Positions 24,538-33,200 of a stretch of 49,450 nucleotides of DNA are shown piece after piece. The notes under the pieces were generated by a model that searched no databases, was not told the origin of the DNA, and saw nothing but the letters and a program-made list of their open reading frames with translations. Source of the DNA: Chloroflexota bacterium (GTDB lineage: Bacteria > Chloroflexota > Chloroflexia > Thermomicrobiales > UBA6265); NCBI GenBank assembly GCA_023423795.1, contig JAFAEX010000280.1:1-49450 (forward strand), given 5' to 3'. The translations under genes were made by a program, and so were the position numbers. Position 1 is the stretch's first letter; every line of letters begins with the position of its first letter.

Positions 24538-25602
24538 TCAGCCGGCGCGCACCGCGAGTTGCGCCACGAGGGCCAGCAGCCGGTCGCGGGCCGGGTTCGG
24601 GCCGGAGTCGGCGGCGGCCAGCAGCGTTTCGCGGGCGCGGTCGTGCTCCGCCGCGACCCGCTCGGCGATGGTTTCGCGGACGCCGGTTCGCGCCAGCAGC
24701 GCCAGCACGCGGGCGACGCCGGGGCCATCCACTTCCGGCGCGGCGTAGATCGCTTCCAGTTCGGCGCGCTCGTCGTCGTCCAATCGCTCACGGAGCAGCA
24801 GGATGGGCAGGCTCTGCTTGCGTCGGCGGATGTCGTCGGCCGGGGCCTTGCCGGTTTCGGCTGTTGCGCCCCAGATGCCGAGGGCGTCGTCCTGGATCTG
24901 GAACCCGAGCCCGAGCGCCAGCCCAAAGGCGGCGAAGCGTTCCGCGCGCTCCTCGTCGGTCCCGCCGAGGAGTGCGCCCGCCCACGCCGCGTAGCGGACG
25001 ATGGCGGCGGTCTTGCCGGCGATCATCCGCAGGTAGTCGTCCGGGGTGACGTCGGCGCGGGCCTCGAAGCCGAGGTCGAGCACCTGCCCTTCGACGATGG
25101 CGATCGTCATCCGGTCGAAGGCGTCGGCCAACCGCAGCACGAGGGCGGGGGAGGCCCCGAGGTCGGCCAGCCGGTGCAGCGGCAGGTGCGAGGCGGCGAA
25201 CAGGGCATCGCCGGCGTTGATCGCCTGCCCGACGCCCCAGAGGCTCCAGACGGTGGGCCGGTGGCGGCGGGTCGGGCTGTTGTCCTGCACGTCGTCGTGG
25301 ATCAGGGTGAAGTTGTGCAGCAGTTCCAGCGCCGCGCCGAGCGGGGCCGCGTGGGCGGGATCGCCGCCCGCCGCCGCGCAGCACAGCAGGGCGACGGCCG
25401 GCCGGATGCGTTTGCCGCGATCGACCGCGCCGGACGGCGTTGGGTTGCCGTCGGCGTCCACCAGCCCGAGGTGGTAGCGCGCCATGCGTGCCAGCAGGGG
25501 TGCGCGGCCGTCGAGCGCGTCAACGGCCCGCTCGATCTCCGGGTCGATCGCGGCGTCGAGGGCGCGAACGGCGGCGGCCGCCGCGACCGGGTTGGTCGTC
25601 AT
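24538..25602 (-). CDS. Polyprenyl synthase (isoprenoid chain elongation), 354 aa
   Basis: Condenses isopentenyl diphosphate onto an allylic diphosphate. The first Asp-rich motif is LIHDDVQDNSPTRR (DDxxD type) and the second is FQIQDDALGIWG, with Lys in GKTAAIVRYAAW between. GKRIRPAV at about 60-70 is the diphosphate-binding Lys/Arg region. Residues near the first motif set chain length (LHNF upstream), but I cannot assign the product; geranylgeranyl to longer chains are possible. The start at 25602 has only a weak Shine-Dalgarno. Confidence 0.93.
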   Translation of the reverse strand: MTTNPVAAAAAVRALDAAIDPEIERAVDALDGRAPLLARMARYHLGLVDADGNPTPSGAVDRGKRIRPAVALLCCAAAGGDPAHAAPLGAALELLHNFTLIHDDVQDNSPTRRHRPTVWSLWGVGQAINAGDALFAASHLPLHRLADLGASPALVLRLADAFDRMTIAIVEGQVLDLGFEARADVTPDDYLRMIAGKTAAIVRYAAWAGALLGGTDEERAERFAAFGLALGLGFQIQDDALGIWGATAETGKAPADDIRRRKQSLPILLLRERLDDDERAELEAIYAAPEVDGPGVARVLALLARTGVRETIAERVAAEHDRARETLLAAADSGPNPARDRLLALVAQLAVRAG

Positions 25603-25843
25603 CGCTGCGGGTTGTCCCGGACGAGCCGCGGCCCGCGTGCGGAGGGCGGCGGCGACGGATGGACGGCCGGTAGCCTAGCGCATTTTCGCGCTGATTCGGA
25701 TGCCTTCTCACGGAACCGGGCGACTTGCTATAACGTACACTCAGTGAGGGCCTCGCACGAGCGCCCTCTGTCCGGACTCCCCGCCGTTCCGGTCGCGTCG
25801 GCCGGGATGGGTGCGCGGGGCGACGGACGCCGAGGAGTGGTGC

Positions 25844-26545
25844 ATGTTTTTCGATCCCGTCTATTTCCTGTTCATGATCCCGGGCGTCATCCTGATGCTT
25901 TGGGCGCAGAACAAGGTCAAGTCAAGTTACGCCAAGTACAGCAAGATCCCGAACGACGAGCGGATGACCGGCGCCCAGGTGGCGCGGCGCATCCTCGACG
26001 CGAACGGGCTGTACGACGTGCCGGTGGAGCAGACCCCCGGCGAACTGAGCGACCACTACGACCCGCGCAAGCGGGCGCTCTACCTGTCGCCGGGCGTCTA
26101 CGGGCAGCCGACGATCGCGGCGATGGGCATCGCCGCGCACGAGGTCGGGCACGCGATCCAGCACGCGACCGCCTACGGGCCGCTGAAGGCGCGGACCGCC
26201 ATCGTGCCGCTGGTCAACATCGGCTCCAACATCGGGATCTTCGTCCTGATCGCCGGGTTCCTGCTGTCGATCCTGCAGTTGCAGTGGATCGGCGTGGCCC
26301 TGTTCGCGCTCTCGACGGTGTTCGCGCTGATCACGCTGCCGGTCGAGTTCGACGCCTCGAACCGGGCCAAGGAGCAGTTGACCCGGCTCGGCATCGCCGA
26401 CGGCGGCATCGCCGGCGGGGCGGAGTCGGTCGGCGTCAAGCGGATGCTGGATTCCGCGGCGTGGACGTACGTCGCCGGGTTCGCGGCGTCGCTGCTGCAA
26501 CTGCTCTACTACATCAGCCTGGTCAGCAGCGGCAGCCGCGACTAG
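25844..26545 (+). CDS. Membrane zinc metallopeptidase (YugP family), 233 aa
   Basis: A membrane protein with the zinc-protease motif AAHEVGHAIQ (HExxH), preceded by ALYLSPGVYGQPT and followed by a third-ligand region near PVEFDASNRAKE. An N-terminal hydrophobic segment (VYFLFMIPGVILMLWA) and two to three later helices frame the domain. The ATG at 25844 has GAGGAG 7 nt upstream; the longer start at 25811 has none. Members of this family are uncharacterised membrane proteases. A TATAAC box lies at 25729-25734, about 110 nt upstream, as a possible -10; no convincing -35 box goes with it. Confidence 0.9.
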   Translation: MFFDPVYFLFMIPGVILMLWAQNKVKSSYAKYSKIPNDERMTGAQVARRILDANGLYDVPVEQTPGELSDHYDPRKRALYLSPGVYGQPTIAAMGIAAHEVGHAIQHATAYGPLKARTAIVPLVNIGSNIGIFVLIAGFLLSILQLQWIGVALFALSTVFALITLPVEFDASNRAKEQLTRLGIADGGIAGGAESVGVKRMLDSAAWTYVAGFAASLLQLLYYISLVSSGSRD

Positions 26546-26571
26546 CACCGGCGGACGCAGCAATCGAAACG

Positions 26572-26597
26572 GGGGCGGCATTGCCGCCCCTGTTTTC
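26572..26597 (+). terminator. Intrinsic terminator after the metallopeptidase gene
   Basis: An 8-bp GGGGCGGC/GCCGCCCC stem with an ATT loop, then TGTTTTC. It starts 27 nt after the stop codon. Outer CGAAAC and GTTTTCG bases can extend the stem. Confidence 0.85.
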
Positions 26598-26673
26598 GTT
26601 CCGGCGGTTACGATGGGCGGCAGGACGCGGCCCGTGCAGCGCCCGGGCCGGACGCACGCGGAAGGAGTTGACG

Positions 26674-28308
26674 ATGCGGCGAATCCCCCTCCTCGCGGTT
26701 GCGCTGCTGGCGCTCGTCGGGTCGCTGCTGGCTCCCGCCTTCGCGGCGGCGCAGGACGCGGCCTCGTGGACCAGCCCGACCTACGGTTTTTCGGTCTCCT
26801 GGGACCCGGCCCACTGGGAGGAACGGCCTGACGGCGGGATAATCGCCTCCGGCCCGAACCAACTCGACCGCCTGCTGCTGGTCAGCGCCGTGGGCAGCCT
26901 CTACGTCGAGGGCGCGCGCAACTACGACGGCGTTGCCGGCAATTGCGTGCAGGGCGAACTCGACCTCCTGTCGCAGGACCCGTCGGTGAGTTCGGTCCGG
27001 CAGCGCAACGACCTCGCCGCCGACGGGCCCGGCGCGTCGATCGGGGGGATCGAAGCGACGATCAGCGGCGCCGACGGGCAGGACCCTGTCCGGCTCGTGT
27101 TCTACGTCGAGTGCCGCTCCCTGTCGGCCGATTCCGTGGCGATCCTCACGCTGATCACCCCGCGCACCGCGTTTCCCGAGGCGCTCGCCCTGGCCCAGCC
27201 GGTCGCGGATTCCATGACCGGCGTTCCGGTCCCCGGGCTCGACGATGTCGGGGCGCCGATCGACGCCGACACCTTTGCCGAGTGGGTCGCCATCGGCACG
27301 GACGCTGCGCCCGTCGCCGGGCCGGCGCATGGTTCGCTCGTTCCGGACCCGTCGGCGGAAACGGCGGCGCTGGCCGCTTCCGGCGTGTCCGAGTCGGACT
27401 TCGTGGCGCGCCTGCGCTGGCAGAACCCGTCCGACGGCGGGGCGTGGGACGTTGGCGTCGCCTTCCGCGACCAGCCGGACGGTTCGCACTACCGCCTGAT
27501 CCTCGACGCCACCGGGGCGTGGTCGTTCGGCATCGGCGTCGGCGAGAAGATTGCCGAGGGCGACGCGCCGTCGATGAACCTCGTGCCGGGCGCGGCAAAC
27601 GGGCTGGAGATCGTGGTTTCCGGCGGGCAGGCCGGCTTCGCGGTCAACGGCGAATTCGTTTCCGCCCTCGACGTTGCGGCGATCACCGAGCCGGGCGACG
27701 TCTGGTTCGGCAGCGGGTTCTCGGTCGAGACGGCTGCCGACGGCGCGACCGTGAACTACCGCGATTTCGCGGTTTGGAGCCTTGCCGGGCTCGCGCCGGA
27801 GGCCCCGGGCGTGCTGCTGCCGCCGCTGGACGGCGATACGCCGGACGCGCCGGGCGATCCGACCCCGGAGGTGCCAGTCGTGCCCGCATTGCCGGACCTG
27901 CCCGACTTCCCGCTGAAGCCCGCGCTCGATCCGCCGGGGGATGCGCCCTCGGCCGATGGGCCGCACACCGACGACGGCGCGCCGCGCATCGTCGCGGTGA
28001 CGGTCGATCCGGTTGCCGACTCCGGCGTTTCCGGGCTGGCGACATTGACGGACGTGGACGGCGCGGCCAGCGTCAACCTCGTGCTGCGAGGCGCGTCCGG
28101 CGGCGAACTCGCGGTTGTCCACGAGGGCACGTGCGCCGACCTCGCGCCCGACCCGGCGTTCCTGCTGGACGACCCGGACGCCTCCGGCCGCAGCAAGACC
28201 GACCTCAACGTGCCGCGGACGGATTTGCTCGCCGGGGAGTTCGCCATCGCCGTCCATGCCGGCGCGGATGCGTTCGGCGAGATTCTCGCCTGCGGCGACA
28301 TCGGGTGA
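26674..28308 (+). CDS. Secreted three-part protein with a concanavalin-like middle domain, 544 aa
   Basis: A signal peptide (MRRIPLLAVALLALVGSLLA, cut near AFAAAQ) precedes three regions. The first (about 30-190) has PTYGFSVSWDPAHW, as in bacterial surface proteins that carry a PsbP-like or MOG1-like opening. The middle (about 225-375) is a jelly-roll of the DUF1080/LamG sort (FVARLRWQNPSDGGAWDVG, then NGLEIVVSGGQAGFAVNGEF). A Pro/Asp-rich linker follows and then a CHRD-like C-terminal segment (SGVSGLATLTDVDGAASV) with Cys residues. The ATG has AAGGAG upstream. The function is unknown, probably binding or surface-exposed. Confidence 0.82.
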   Translation: MRRIPLLAVALLALVGSLLAPAFAAAQDAASWTSPTYGFSVSWDPAHWEERPDGGIIASGPNQLDRLLLVSAVGSLYVEGARNYDGVAGNCVQGELDLLSQDPSVSSVRQRNDLAADGPGASIGGIEATISGADGQDPVRLVFYVECRSLSADSVAILTLITPRTAFPEALALAQPVADSMTGVPVPGLDDVGAPIDADTFAEWVAIGTDAAPVAGPAHGSLVPDPSAETAALAASGVSESDFVARLRWQNPSDGGAWDVGVAFRDQPDGSHYRLILDATGAWSFGIGVGEKIAEGDAPSMNLVPGAANGLEIVVSGGQAGFAVNGEFVSALDVAAITEPGDVWFGSGFSVETAADGATVNYRDFAVWSLAGLAPEAPGVLLPPLDGDTPDAPGDPTPEVPVVPALPDLPDFPLKPALDPPGDAPSADGPHTDDGAPRIVAVTVDPVADSGVSGLATLTDVDGAASVNLVLRGASGGELAVVHEGTCADLAPDPAFLLDDPDASGRSKTDLNVPRTDLLAGEFAIAVHAGADAFGEILACGDIG

Positions 28309-28319
28309 GCGAACCGGTG

Positions 28320-28814
28320 ATGGGTTCTTCGATCGACCGCGTGCCGGCGTCAGATGACGCCGGCACGCCGCCATTTGCTCGCTACCCTTCGGGTGGACGG
28401 GTCTTGCTCGGTCGCATCGGCGGCGCGAATGCCCGGCGCGAGTACGGCCGCAGGCTTCACCTGCTGACGGGCGAGCGGTGCTGCGCGTATTGCGGGCTGG
28501 ACCTGTACGCGAGGTACGAGACCTGGCTGCTGCTCCAGGTCGATCACGTCGTGCCAGTCGGGGTGGCAAAGGCGCTCGGCATCCCAGACGTGTTCGTTTC
28601 CGACGCGATCAACCTCGTGCTCGCCTGCGCCGGATGCAACGGGTTCGACAATCGGTATCTCGCCGGGGTGGAACCGCGGACGGATTGGGACCTCGATGCG
28701 TTCCTCGCCCTGCGTGAAGCGACGTTCGCCGCACGGTACGAGCGTATCGCTGCCCGCCGGGCCATCGAGAGCGCGTATTTCGAGCAGGAACGCGACCGCC
28801 TCGGCGGCGCCTGA
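28320..28814 (+). CDS. HNH nuclease with four-Cys zinc site, 164 aa
   Basis: The HNH fold has CCAYCGLDL, then LLLQVDHVVPVGVAKALG with the catalytic DH, and NLVLACAGCNGFDN with the second CxxC pair. This is the pattern of bacterial HNH endonucleases used in restriction, recombination or mobile elements; none of those partners is seen nearby. I take ATG 28320 as start. A GTG at 28305 overlaps the previous stop, and a TTG at 28404 lies past a strong hairpin that falls in the first 17 codons, so the true start is uncertain. It lies 11 nt after the secreted protein gene. Confidence 0.8.
   Translation: MGSSIDRVPASDDAGTPPFARYPSGGRVLLGRIGGANARREYGRRLHLLTGERCCAYCGLDLYARYETWLLLQVDHVVPVGVAKALGIPDVFVSDAINLVLACAGCNGFDNRYLAGVEPRTDWDLDAFLALREATFAARYERIAARRAIESAYFEQERDRLGGA
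28339..28368 (+). terminator. Perfect 14-bp hairpin at the beginning of the HNH gene
   Basis: Arms 28339-28352 and 28355-28368 are perfect complements with a 2-nt gap, 31 nt past the previous stop codon. Only GCCATTTG follows, so a terminator for the secreted protein is likely but incomplete. It may also block the HNH start. Confidence 0.5.
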
Positions 28815-28873
28815 CGCCGTGCGCCGCGCAGCGTCGTAGGGGCGAGATCGCCGGCACACGTCGAGGAGAAACG

Positions 28874-30301
28874 ATGGGGCAGGGGAGCGACAAACCCTAC
28901 GACCTGCTGGTGATCGGCGCGGGCGCGGCCGGCAGTACGATCGCCTTCGAGGCGGCGGCGAAGGGCGCGCGGGTTGCGCTCGCCGAGCGCTGGAAGATCG
29001 GCGGCACCTGCCTCAACGCCGGCTGCGATCCCACGAAGGCGATGGTGCGCGCCGCCGAGGTGGCGCACCTCGCGCGCTCGGCCGGCGATTTCGGCGTTCG
29101 CGTGGACGGCGTCGGCATCGACTGGGCCGCGGCGATGGCGCGGGTGCAGGCGGTCATCGACGAGATCCGGGGCGGCGACGCCGAGCGGAACGTGCGCGAT
29201 GCCGGCATCGATCCGTACCTCGCCCCGGCGCGGTTCGTTTCCGCGCACGAGGTCGAGGTCGGCGGGCGCGTCCTGACGGCCGACAGGGTCGCCGTCTGCA
29301 CGGGAGCGCGCCCGAGAATCCCGGACGTGCCCGGGCTGCGCGAGGCGGGGTTCGTCACGAACGTCGAGGCGGTCGCGTTGCCGTCGTTGCCGCGGCGGCT
29401 GGCGATCCTCGGCGGCGGGGTCGTGGCGTGCGAGTTCGCCCAGATCTTCCGCCGCTTCGGCGCGGAGGTCACGCTTTTCAGCCGGGGCCGCGTCCTGTCG
29501 AATGAGGAGCCGGATTTGGCCGAGGTGCTGGCCGCGGTGCTGCGGCGGGAGGGCATCCGGATCGCGACCGGGGTGACGCTGCGGCGCGTGGAGACGATCG
29601 ACGGCGGCAAACGCGTGGTCGCGAGCCGGGACGGGGCGGACCTTTCCTGCGACGCCGACGAGATCCTGCTCGCCACCGGCCGGGAGCCGGTGGTGGATGA
29701 CCTCGGGCTCGACGCCGCCGGCATCGAGTACGGCCCCAAGGGGATCGCGGCCGATGCCGAGTTGCGGACGAGCGCGCCGAACGTCTGGGCGGCCGGGGAT
29801 GTCGTCGCCGGCAGCCCGCCCTTCACCCACGTCGCCGACTACCAGGCGCGCATCGTCGTCCACAACGCGCTAAGCGGGATGCGGCCGATGGAGGCGGATT
29901 ATCGCGCCGTGCCGTGGGCGGTCTTCACCGATCCCGAACTCGGGCACGTTGGCCTGACCGAGCGCGAGGCGCGGGACGCCGGCTTCCCCGTGCGCACCGC
30001 GACCGTGCCGTTGGGGTCGCTTGCCCGGGCCATCACCAGCAACCAGCGCGAAGGGATGGTGAAACTGGTGGCCGATGGGACGACCGGCCGCTTGCTGGGT
30101 GGGCATGTGGTGGCTGCCAACGGCGGGGAACTGCTGGGCGAACTGACGCTCGCGCTGCGGCTGCGGCTGCCGGTGGACGCCATCTCGTCCACGATCCATG
30201 CCTACCCCACGTTCTCCGAGGCCGTGTTCTGGGCGGCGTATGACCTCGCGAAGCCGCACGATCACGGGCTGGAGGCGATCAGCGGGGTGCAGGCGGCCGG
30301 C
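28874..30301 (+). CDS. Pyridine nucleotide-disulfide oxidoreductase (MerA/Lpd-like), conserved 476 residues; no stop at fold end
   Basis: A class I FAD/NAD(P)H disulfide reductase. FAD site VIGAGAAGS at about 14-22, redox pair GGTCLNAGCDPTK, NAD site LAILGGGVVACEFAQ, second FAD motif AAGDVVAGSP and C-terminal dimer motif HAYPTFSEA. It resembles mercuric reductases without an HMA head. The second His of the usual HxHPT motif is Tyr (HAYPT), as in MerA. The start follows GAGGAG. Conserved sequence ends near 30280, but the frame has no stop there; the next is at 32165-32167. I give the fold end and list the tail separately. Confidence 0.82.
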
Positions 30302-30375
30302 GCATATGCGCAGCCGCGCCTATTCGCCCGCCCGGGGCGGATGGGGGTTGCCGGAATGGTCCGGCCGTGCGCAGT

Positions 30376-30424
30376 GCCCGGGACTTCCAGTCCCGGGCTA
30401 CGGGAACGAAGTCCCTCCGGGACT
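30376..30424. repeat. Double hairpin element between reductase and acyl-CoA synthetase genes
   Basis: First hairpin: 10-bp GCCCGGGACT/AGTCCCGGGC with a TCC loop (30376-30398). Second: AGTCCC/GGGACT with the same TCC loop (30410-30424). The arms are related in mirror order, so all four can pair. It sits in the convergent gap and may stop both transcripts. Confidence 0.8.
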
Positions 30425-30508
30425 CGACCGGGAGGCGTGGCCTCTTCAAGGAGGCAACCGCTGGCAGCGTCGGCTTCTCCCAGCGGTCGGATCGAACGCC
30501 GGCGCTCG

Positions 30509-32122
30509 TCAGTGGATCCGCTTCTCGTGCCCGTCCCACTCCTGCTCGCGCAGGACGAATTTCTGGACCTTGCCGGTGGATGTCTTCGGGAGATCGCCGA
30601 ACGCGATCGCTTTTGGCAGTTTGAACCCCGCGAGCCGTCCACGCAGGTGGGCGAGCAGGTCGTCGGCGGTGAGCGGCTGGCCGGGTTTCAGGGCGACGAA
30701 CGCCTTGGGCGATTCGCCCCAGTAGGCATCCGGCATGGCGACGACGGCGGCTTCCAGCACGGCGGGGTGGGCGCAGATCGCCTGCTCGATCTCGATGGTG
30801 GAGATGTTCTCGCCGCCGGAGATGATGATGTCCTTCTGGCGGTCGCGCAGTTCGAGGTAGCCGTCCGGGTGCATGACGGCGAGGTCGCCGGAGTGGAACC
30901 AGCCGCCGCGGAAGGCGCGTTCGGTCGCCTCCGGATCGCGGTAGTAGCCCAGCATCGTGTTGTTGCCGCGCATGACGACCTCGCCCAGCGTTTGGCCGTC
31001 GGCGGGAACGTCGTTCATCTGCTCGTCCACCACGCGGGCGTCGTCGGCGATCAGGTAGCCCACGCCCTGCCGGATCTTGAGCCGGGCGCGTTCGTCCGGC
31101 GGCAGGTCGTTCCATTGCGGCTGCCACGCGCAGACGGTGTAGGGGCCGTAGACCTCGGTCAGCCCGTAGACGTGGACGACCTCCGCGCCGAGCGCTTCGA
31201 CCTGCTTGATGATGGTCGGGGAGGGCGGTGCCGCGGCCGTCGCCACCGTCCACGGCCGCCCCAGCGGCTCGGTCGGCGCGGCGGGGGAGTTGACCAGCGC
31301 GATCAGCACGGTGGGCGCGGCGCAGAGGTGGGTGACGCCCTTTTCCCGGATCAGGCGCCACGCTTCGGCAGGGGCGAACTTGCGCAGGCAGACGTGGGTC
31401 GCGCCGATGGCGGTCACCGCCCACGGGCAGCACCAGCCGTTGCAGTGGAACATGGGCAGCGTCCAGAGGTAGACGCTATCCGGGCGCATGCCGAACTCGA
31501 TGATCTCGCCGAGGCTGTTGAGGTAGGCCCCACGGTGGGTATACATCACGCCCTTCGGTTTGCCGGTGGTGCCGGAGGTGTAGTCGATGGCGATAACCTC
31601 GTCCTCGTCCTCCAGCGGCCACTCGACCGGCTCCGGGTTGCCGCCGGCGAGGAACGCCTCGTATTCCGGGCCCTCCAGCCGGATGCCACCGGGCACGTCC
31701 TCGACGGTGACGACCGTTTCCAGCGCCGGCAGGTCGGTCAGGACGGGTTCGACGATGCGGGCGAGTTCGGAATCGACCACCAGCACCTTCGCCCCGGAGT
31801 GGTCCAGGACGTAGGCGACCTCGGCCGAGGTGAGGCGGGTGTTGATGGCCACCAGCACCGCGCCGGCCAGCAGCACGCCGAAGTGGCCTTCCAGCATCTG
31901 CGGGATGTTGGGCAGCAGGTAGGCCACCCGGTCGCCGCGCTCGACGCCCGCCTGCCGCAGGGCCGATGCCAGCCGGTGCGCCCGCTCGTTGAGTTCGGGG
32001 TAGGTCATCGTCCGCTCGCCGTAGACGACGGCCGGCGTATCCCGGTAGACGGACGCCGACCGCTGCAGGAAGCGGAGCGGCGTCAGGTACGAACGGTGAA
32101 CCTCGGCGGGAAAGGTCGGCAT
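30509..32122 (-). CDS. Acyl-CoA synthetase (AMP-forming), 537 aa
   Basis: An ANL-superfamily ligase that activates a carboxylic acid with ATP and joins it to CoA. AMP motif 1 is YTSGTTGKPKGVMYTH, motif 2 YGLTEVYGP and motif 3 WFHSGDLAVMHPDGY, with the hinge DRQKDIIISGGENI and the catalytic Lys in LPKTSTGKVQKF. Length and motifs are complete. The YGLTEVYGP motif and the following AWQPQW resemble medium-chain and plant-type AAE/CoA ligases, so long fatty acids are not assured. The ATG at 32122 (MPTFPAEVHRS) has GAGGA 10 nt upstream; the longer 570-residue reading adds a non-conserved head. The substrate is not readable. Confidence 0.95.
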   Translation of the reverse strand: MPTFPAEVHRSYLTPLRFLQRSASVYRDTPAVVYGERTMTYPELNERAHRLASALRQAGVERGDRVAYLLPNIPQMLEGHFGVLLAGAVLVAINTRLTSAEVAYVLDHSGAKVLVVDSELARIVEPVLTDLPALETVVTVEDVPGGIRLEGPEYEAFLAGGNPEPVEWPLEDEDEVIAIDYTSGTTGKPKGVMYTHRGAYLNSLGEIIEFGMRPDSVYLWTLPMFHCNGWCCPWAVTAIGATHVCLRKFAPAEAWRLIREKGVTHLCAAPTVLIALVNSPAAPTEPLGRPWTVATAAAPPSPTIIKQVEALGAEVVHVYGLTEVYGPYTVCAWQPQWNDLPPDERARLKIRQGVGYLIADDARVVDEQMNDVPADGQTLGEVVMRGNNTMLGYYRDPEATERAFRGGWFHSGDLAVMHPDGYLELRDRQKDIIISGGENISTIEIEQAICAHPAVLEAAVVAMPDAYWGESPKAFVALKPGQPLTADDLLAHLRGRLAGFKLPKAIAFGDLPKTSTGKVQKFVLREQEWDGHEKRIH

Positions 32123-32199
32123 CGCGCAGTCGTCCTCGCACCGGCCGCCCGCGCCGATTGGCGGTGACGCGCCGTGTTGATGATCAGGAAATCCATGAT

Positions 32200-32342
32200 A
32201 CGCCGAGTGACGAGTCGGCAAGCCGGCGAGTCGGCAAGCACTGACGCTGTGCGCACGCGAGTGCCGAGAGGTGGCGGGTCGCGCCGGTTGGAATGCCCGC
32301 CAACTTGCAGACTTGCCGACCCGCCGACTTGCCGACTCGGCG
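32200..32342. repeat. Palindrome built of GAGTCGGCAAG-type units
   Basis: The left arm (32200-32239) contains GTCGGCAAGCCGGCGA and GTCGGCAAG; the right arm (32303-32342) reads ACTTGCCGAC twice in the opposite sense. Each arm is itself made of tandem GTCGGCAAG units. The right arm ends at the EamA gene stop. The remaining 78 nt before the synthetase start (32123-32199) are unmarked. Confidence 0.75.
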
Positions 32343-33200
32343 TCAGGAGATGGCGATGGCGATGACGCCGACGACCATACCGCTGGCGGCGAGGAGGCGG
32401 CGGCGGGCGTGGCCTTCGTGCAGCAGTCGCGCGCCGATGACGGCGGCGATGAGGATGCTCAGTTCGCGCACCGGGGCGACGGCGGTGACGGGGGTGAAGA
32501 CCATGGCGGTCAGCACCAGCAGGTAGGCCAGTTGCGAACCGATGCCGACGGCAAACGCCTCGGGTTTGCGGGTCCGCCAGAGCGTCGCGACTTGCGCCCG
32601 GTTGCCGAGGGCGGCCGGCAGCAGCAGGATTGACATCCCGGCCATCTCGACCCAGGCGTAGAGCAGGGGAGGGATCGCCAGCGCCGAAACCGCGTGCGCG
32701 TCCCAGAGGGTGTAACTGGCGATCAGGAGGCCGGTGAGCAACCCGTAGGCGACCGCGCGGCCGCCGGCCGCCCGCGCCGCGTCCGCCCCGCCGGCGATCA
32801 GGAAAACGCAGGCGCCGATGGTCGCCGCCCCGGCCAGGGCGAGCGGTGGCGGCCGTTCCCCGAAGACGACCACAGCAGCCACGACGGTCAGCATCGGGCC
32901 CGCGCCGCGTGCCAGCGGGTAGACCACCGACAGGTCGCCGTGCCGGTAGCCGGTTTGCAGGGCGACGAAGTAGGCCCCGTGGAGGAGGATGGTGCCGCCA
33001 AGGAAGACCAGTTCCTCGCGGCCCAGGGAGGGCAGATTTGCGATGACCGACCACAGGACGAGCGGCGCCCAGGCCACCGCGCCCACGACCGAAAAGAGCC
33101 AGACGAACGGCACGCCGCCGTTGGCCCGCTTGGCGGCGAGATTCCACCCGGCGTGGATGAACGCCGAGGCCAGCACCAACCCGAGCGCGAGGGGCGACAC
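32343..33200 (-). CDS. EamA-family membrane transporter, 285 aa
   Basis: About ten hydrophobic helices in two repeats, typical of the DMT/EamA superfamily. The first half opens with LALGLVLASAFIHAGWNLAAK and the second with AYGLLTGLLIASYTLWDAHAV. Between are the conserved-looking VYPLARGAGPM and VFGERP at the end of repeat 1, and APVRELSILIAAVIG near the end of repeat 2. The GTG start at 33200 has no strong Shine-Dalgarno. EamA proteins move metabolites or drugs; the substrate here is unknown. Confidence 0.9.
   Translation of the reverse strand: MSPLALGLVLASAFIHAGWNLAAKRANGGVPFVWLFSVVGAVAWAPLVLWSVIANLPSLGREELVFLGGTILLHGAYFVALQTGYRHGDLSVVYPLARGAGPMLTVVAAVVVFGERPPPLALAGAATIGACVFLIAGGADAARAAGGRAVAYGLLTGLLIASYTLWDAHAVSALAIPPLLYAWVEMAGMSILLLPAALGNRAQVATLWRTRKPEAFAVGIGSQLAYLLVLTAMVFTPVTAVAPVRELSILIAAVIGARLLHEGHARRRLLAASGMVVGVIAIAIS

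Larger units (their letters stand above)
30302..32167 (+). other. Open frame continuing from the reductase gene, antisense to the acyl-CoA synthetase gene
   Basis: The reductase frame stays open for another 621 codons, through a hairpin repeat and then over the whole acyl-CoA synthetase gene on the other strand. That part translates to Arg/Gly-rich sequence with no homology signs, as expected of an antisense shadow in GC-rich DNA. I believe the reductase is really shorter. Either an indel or a lost stop codon lies near 30240-30370; a shift there would give the TGA at 30241-30243. Confidence 0.5.
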
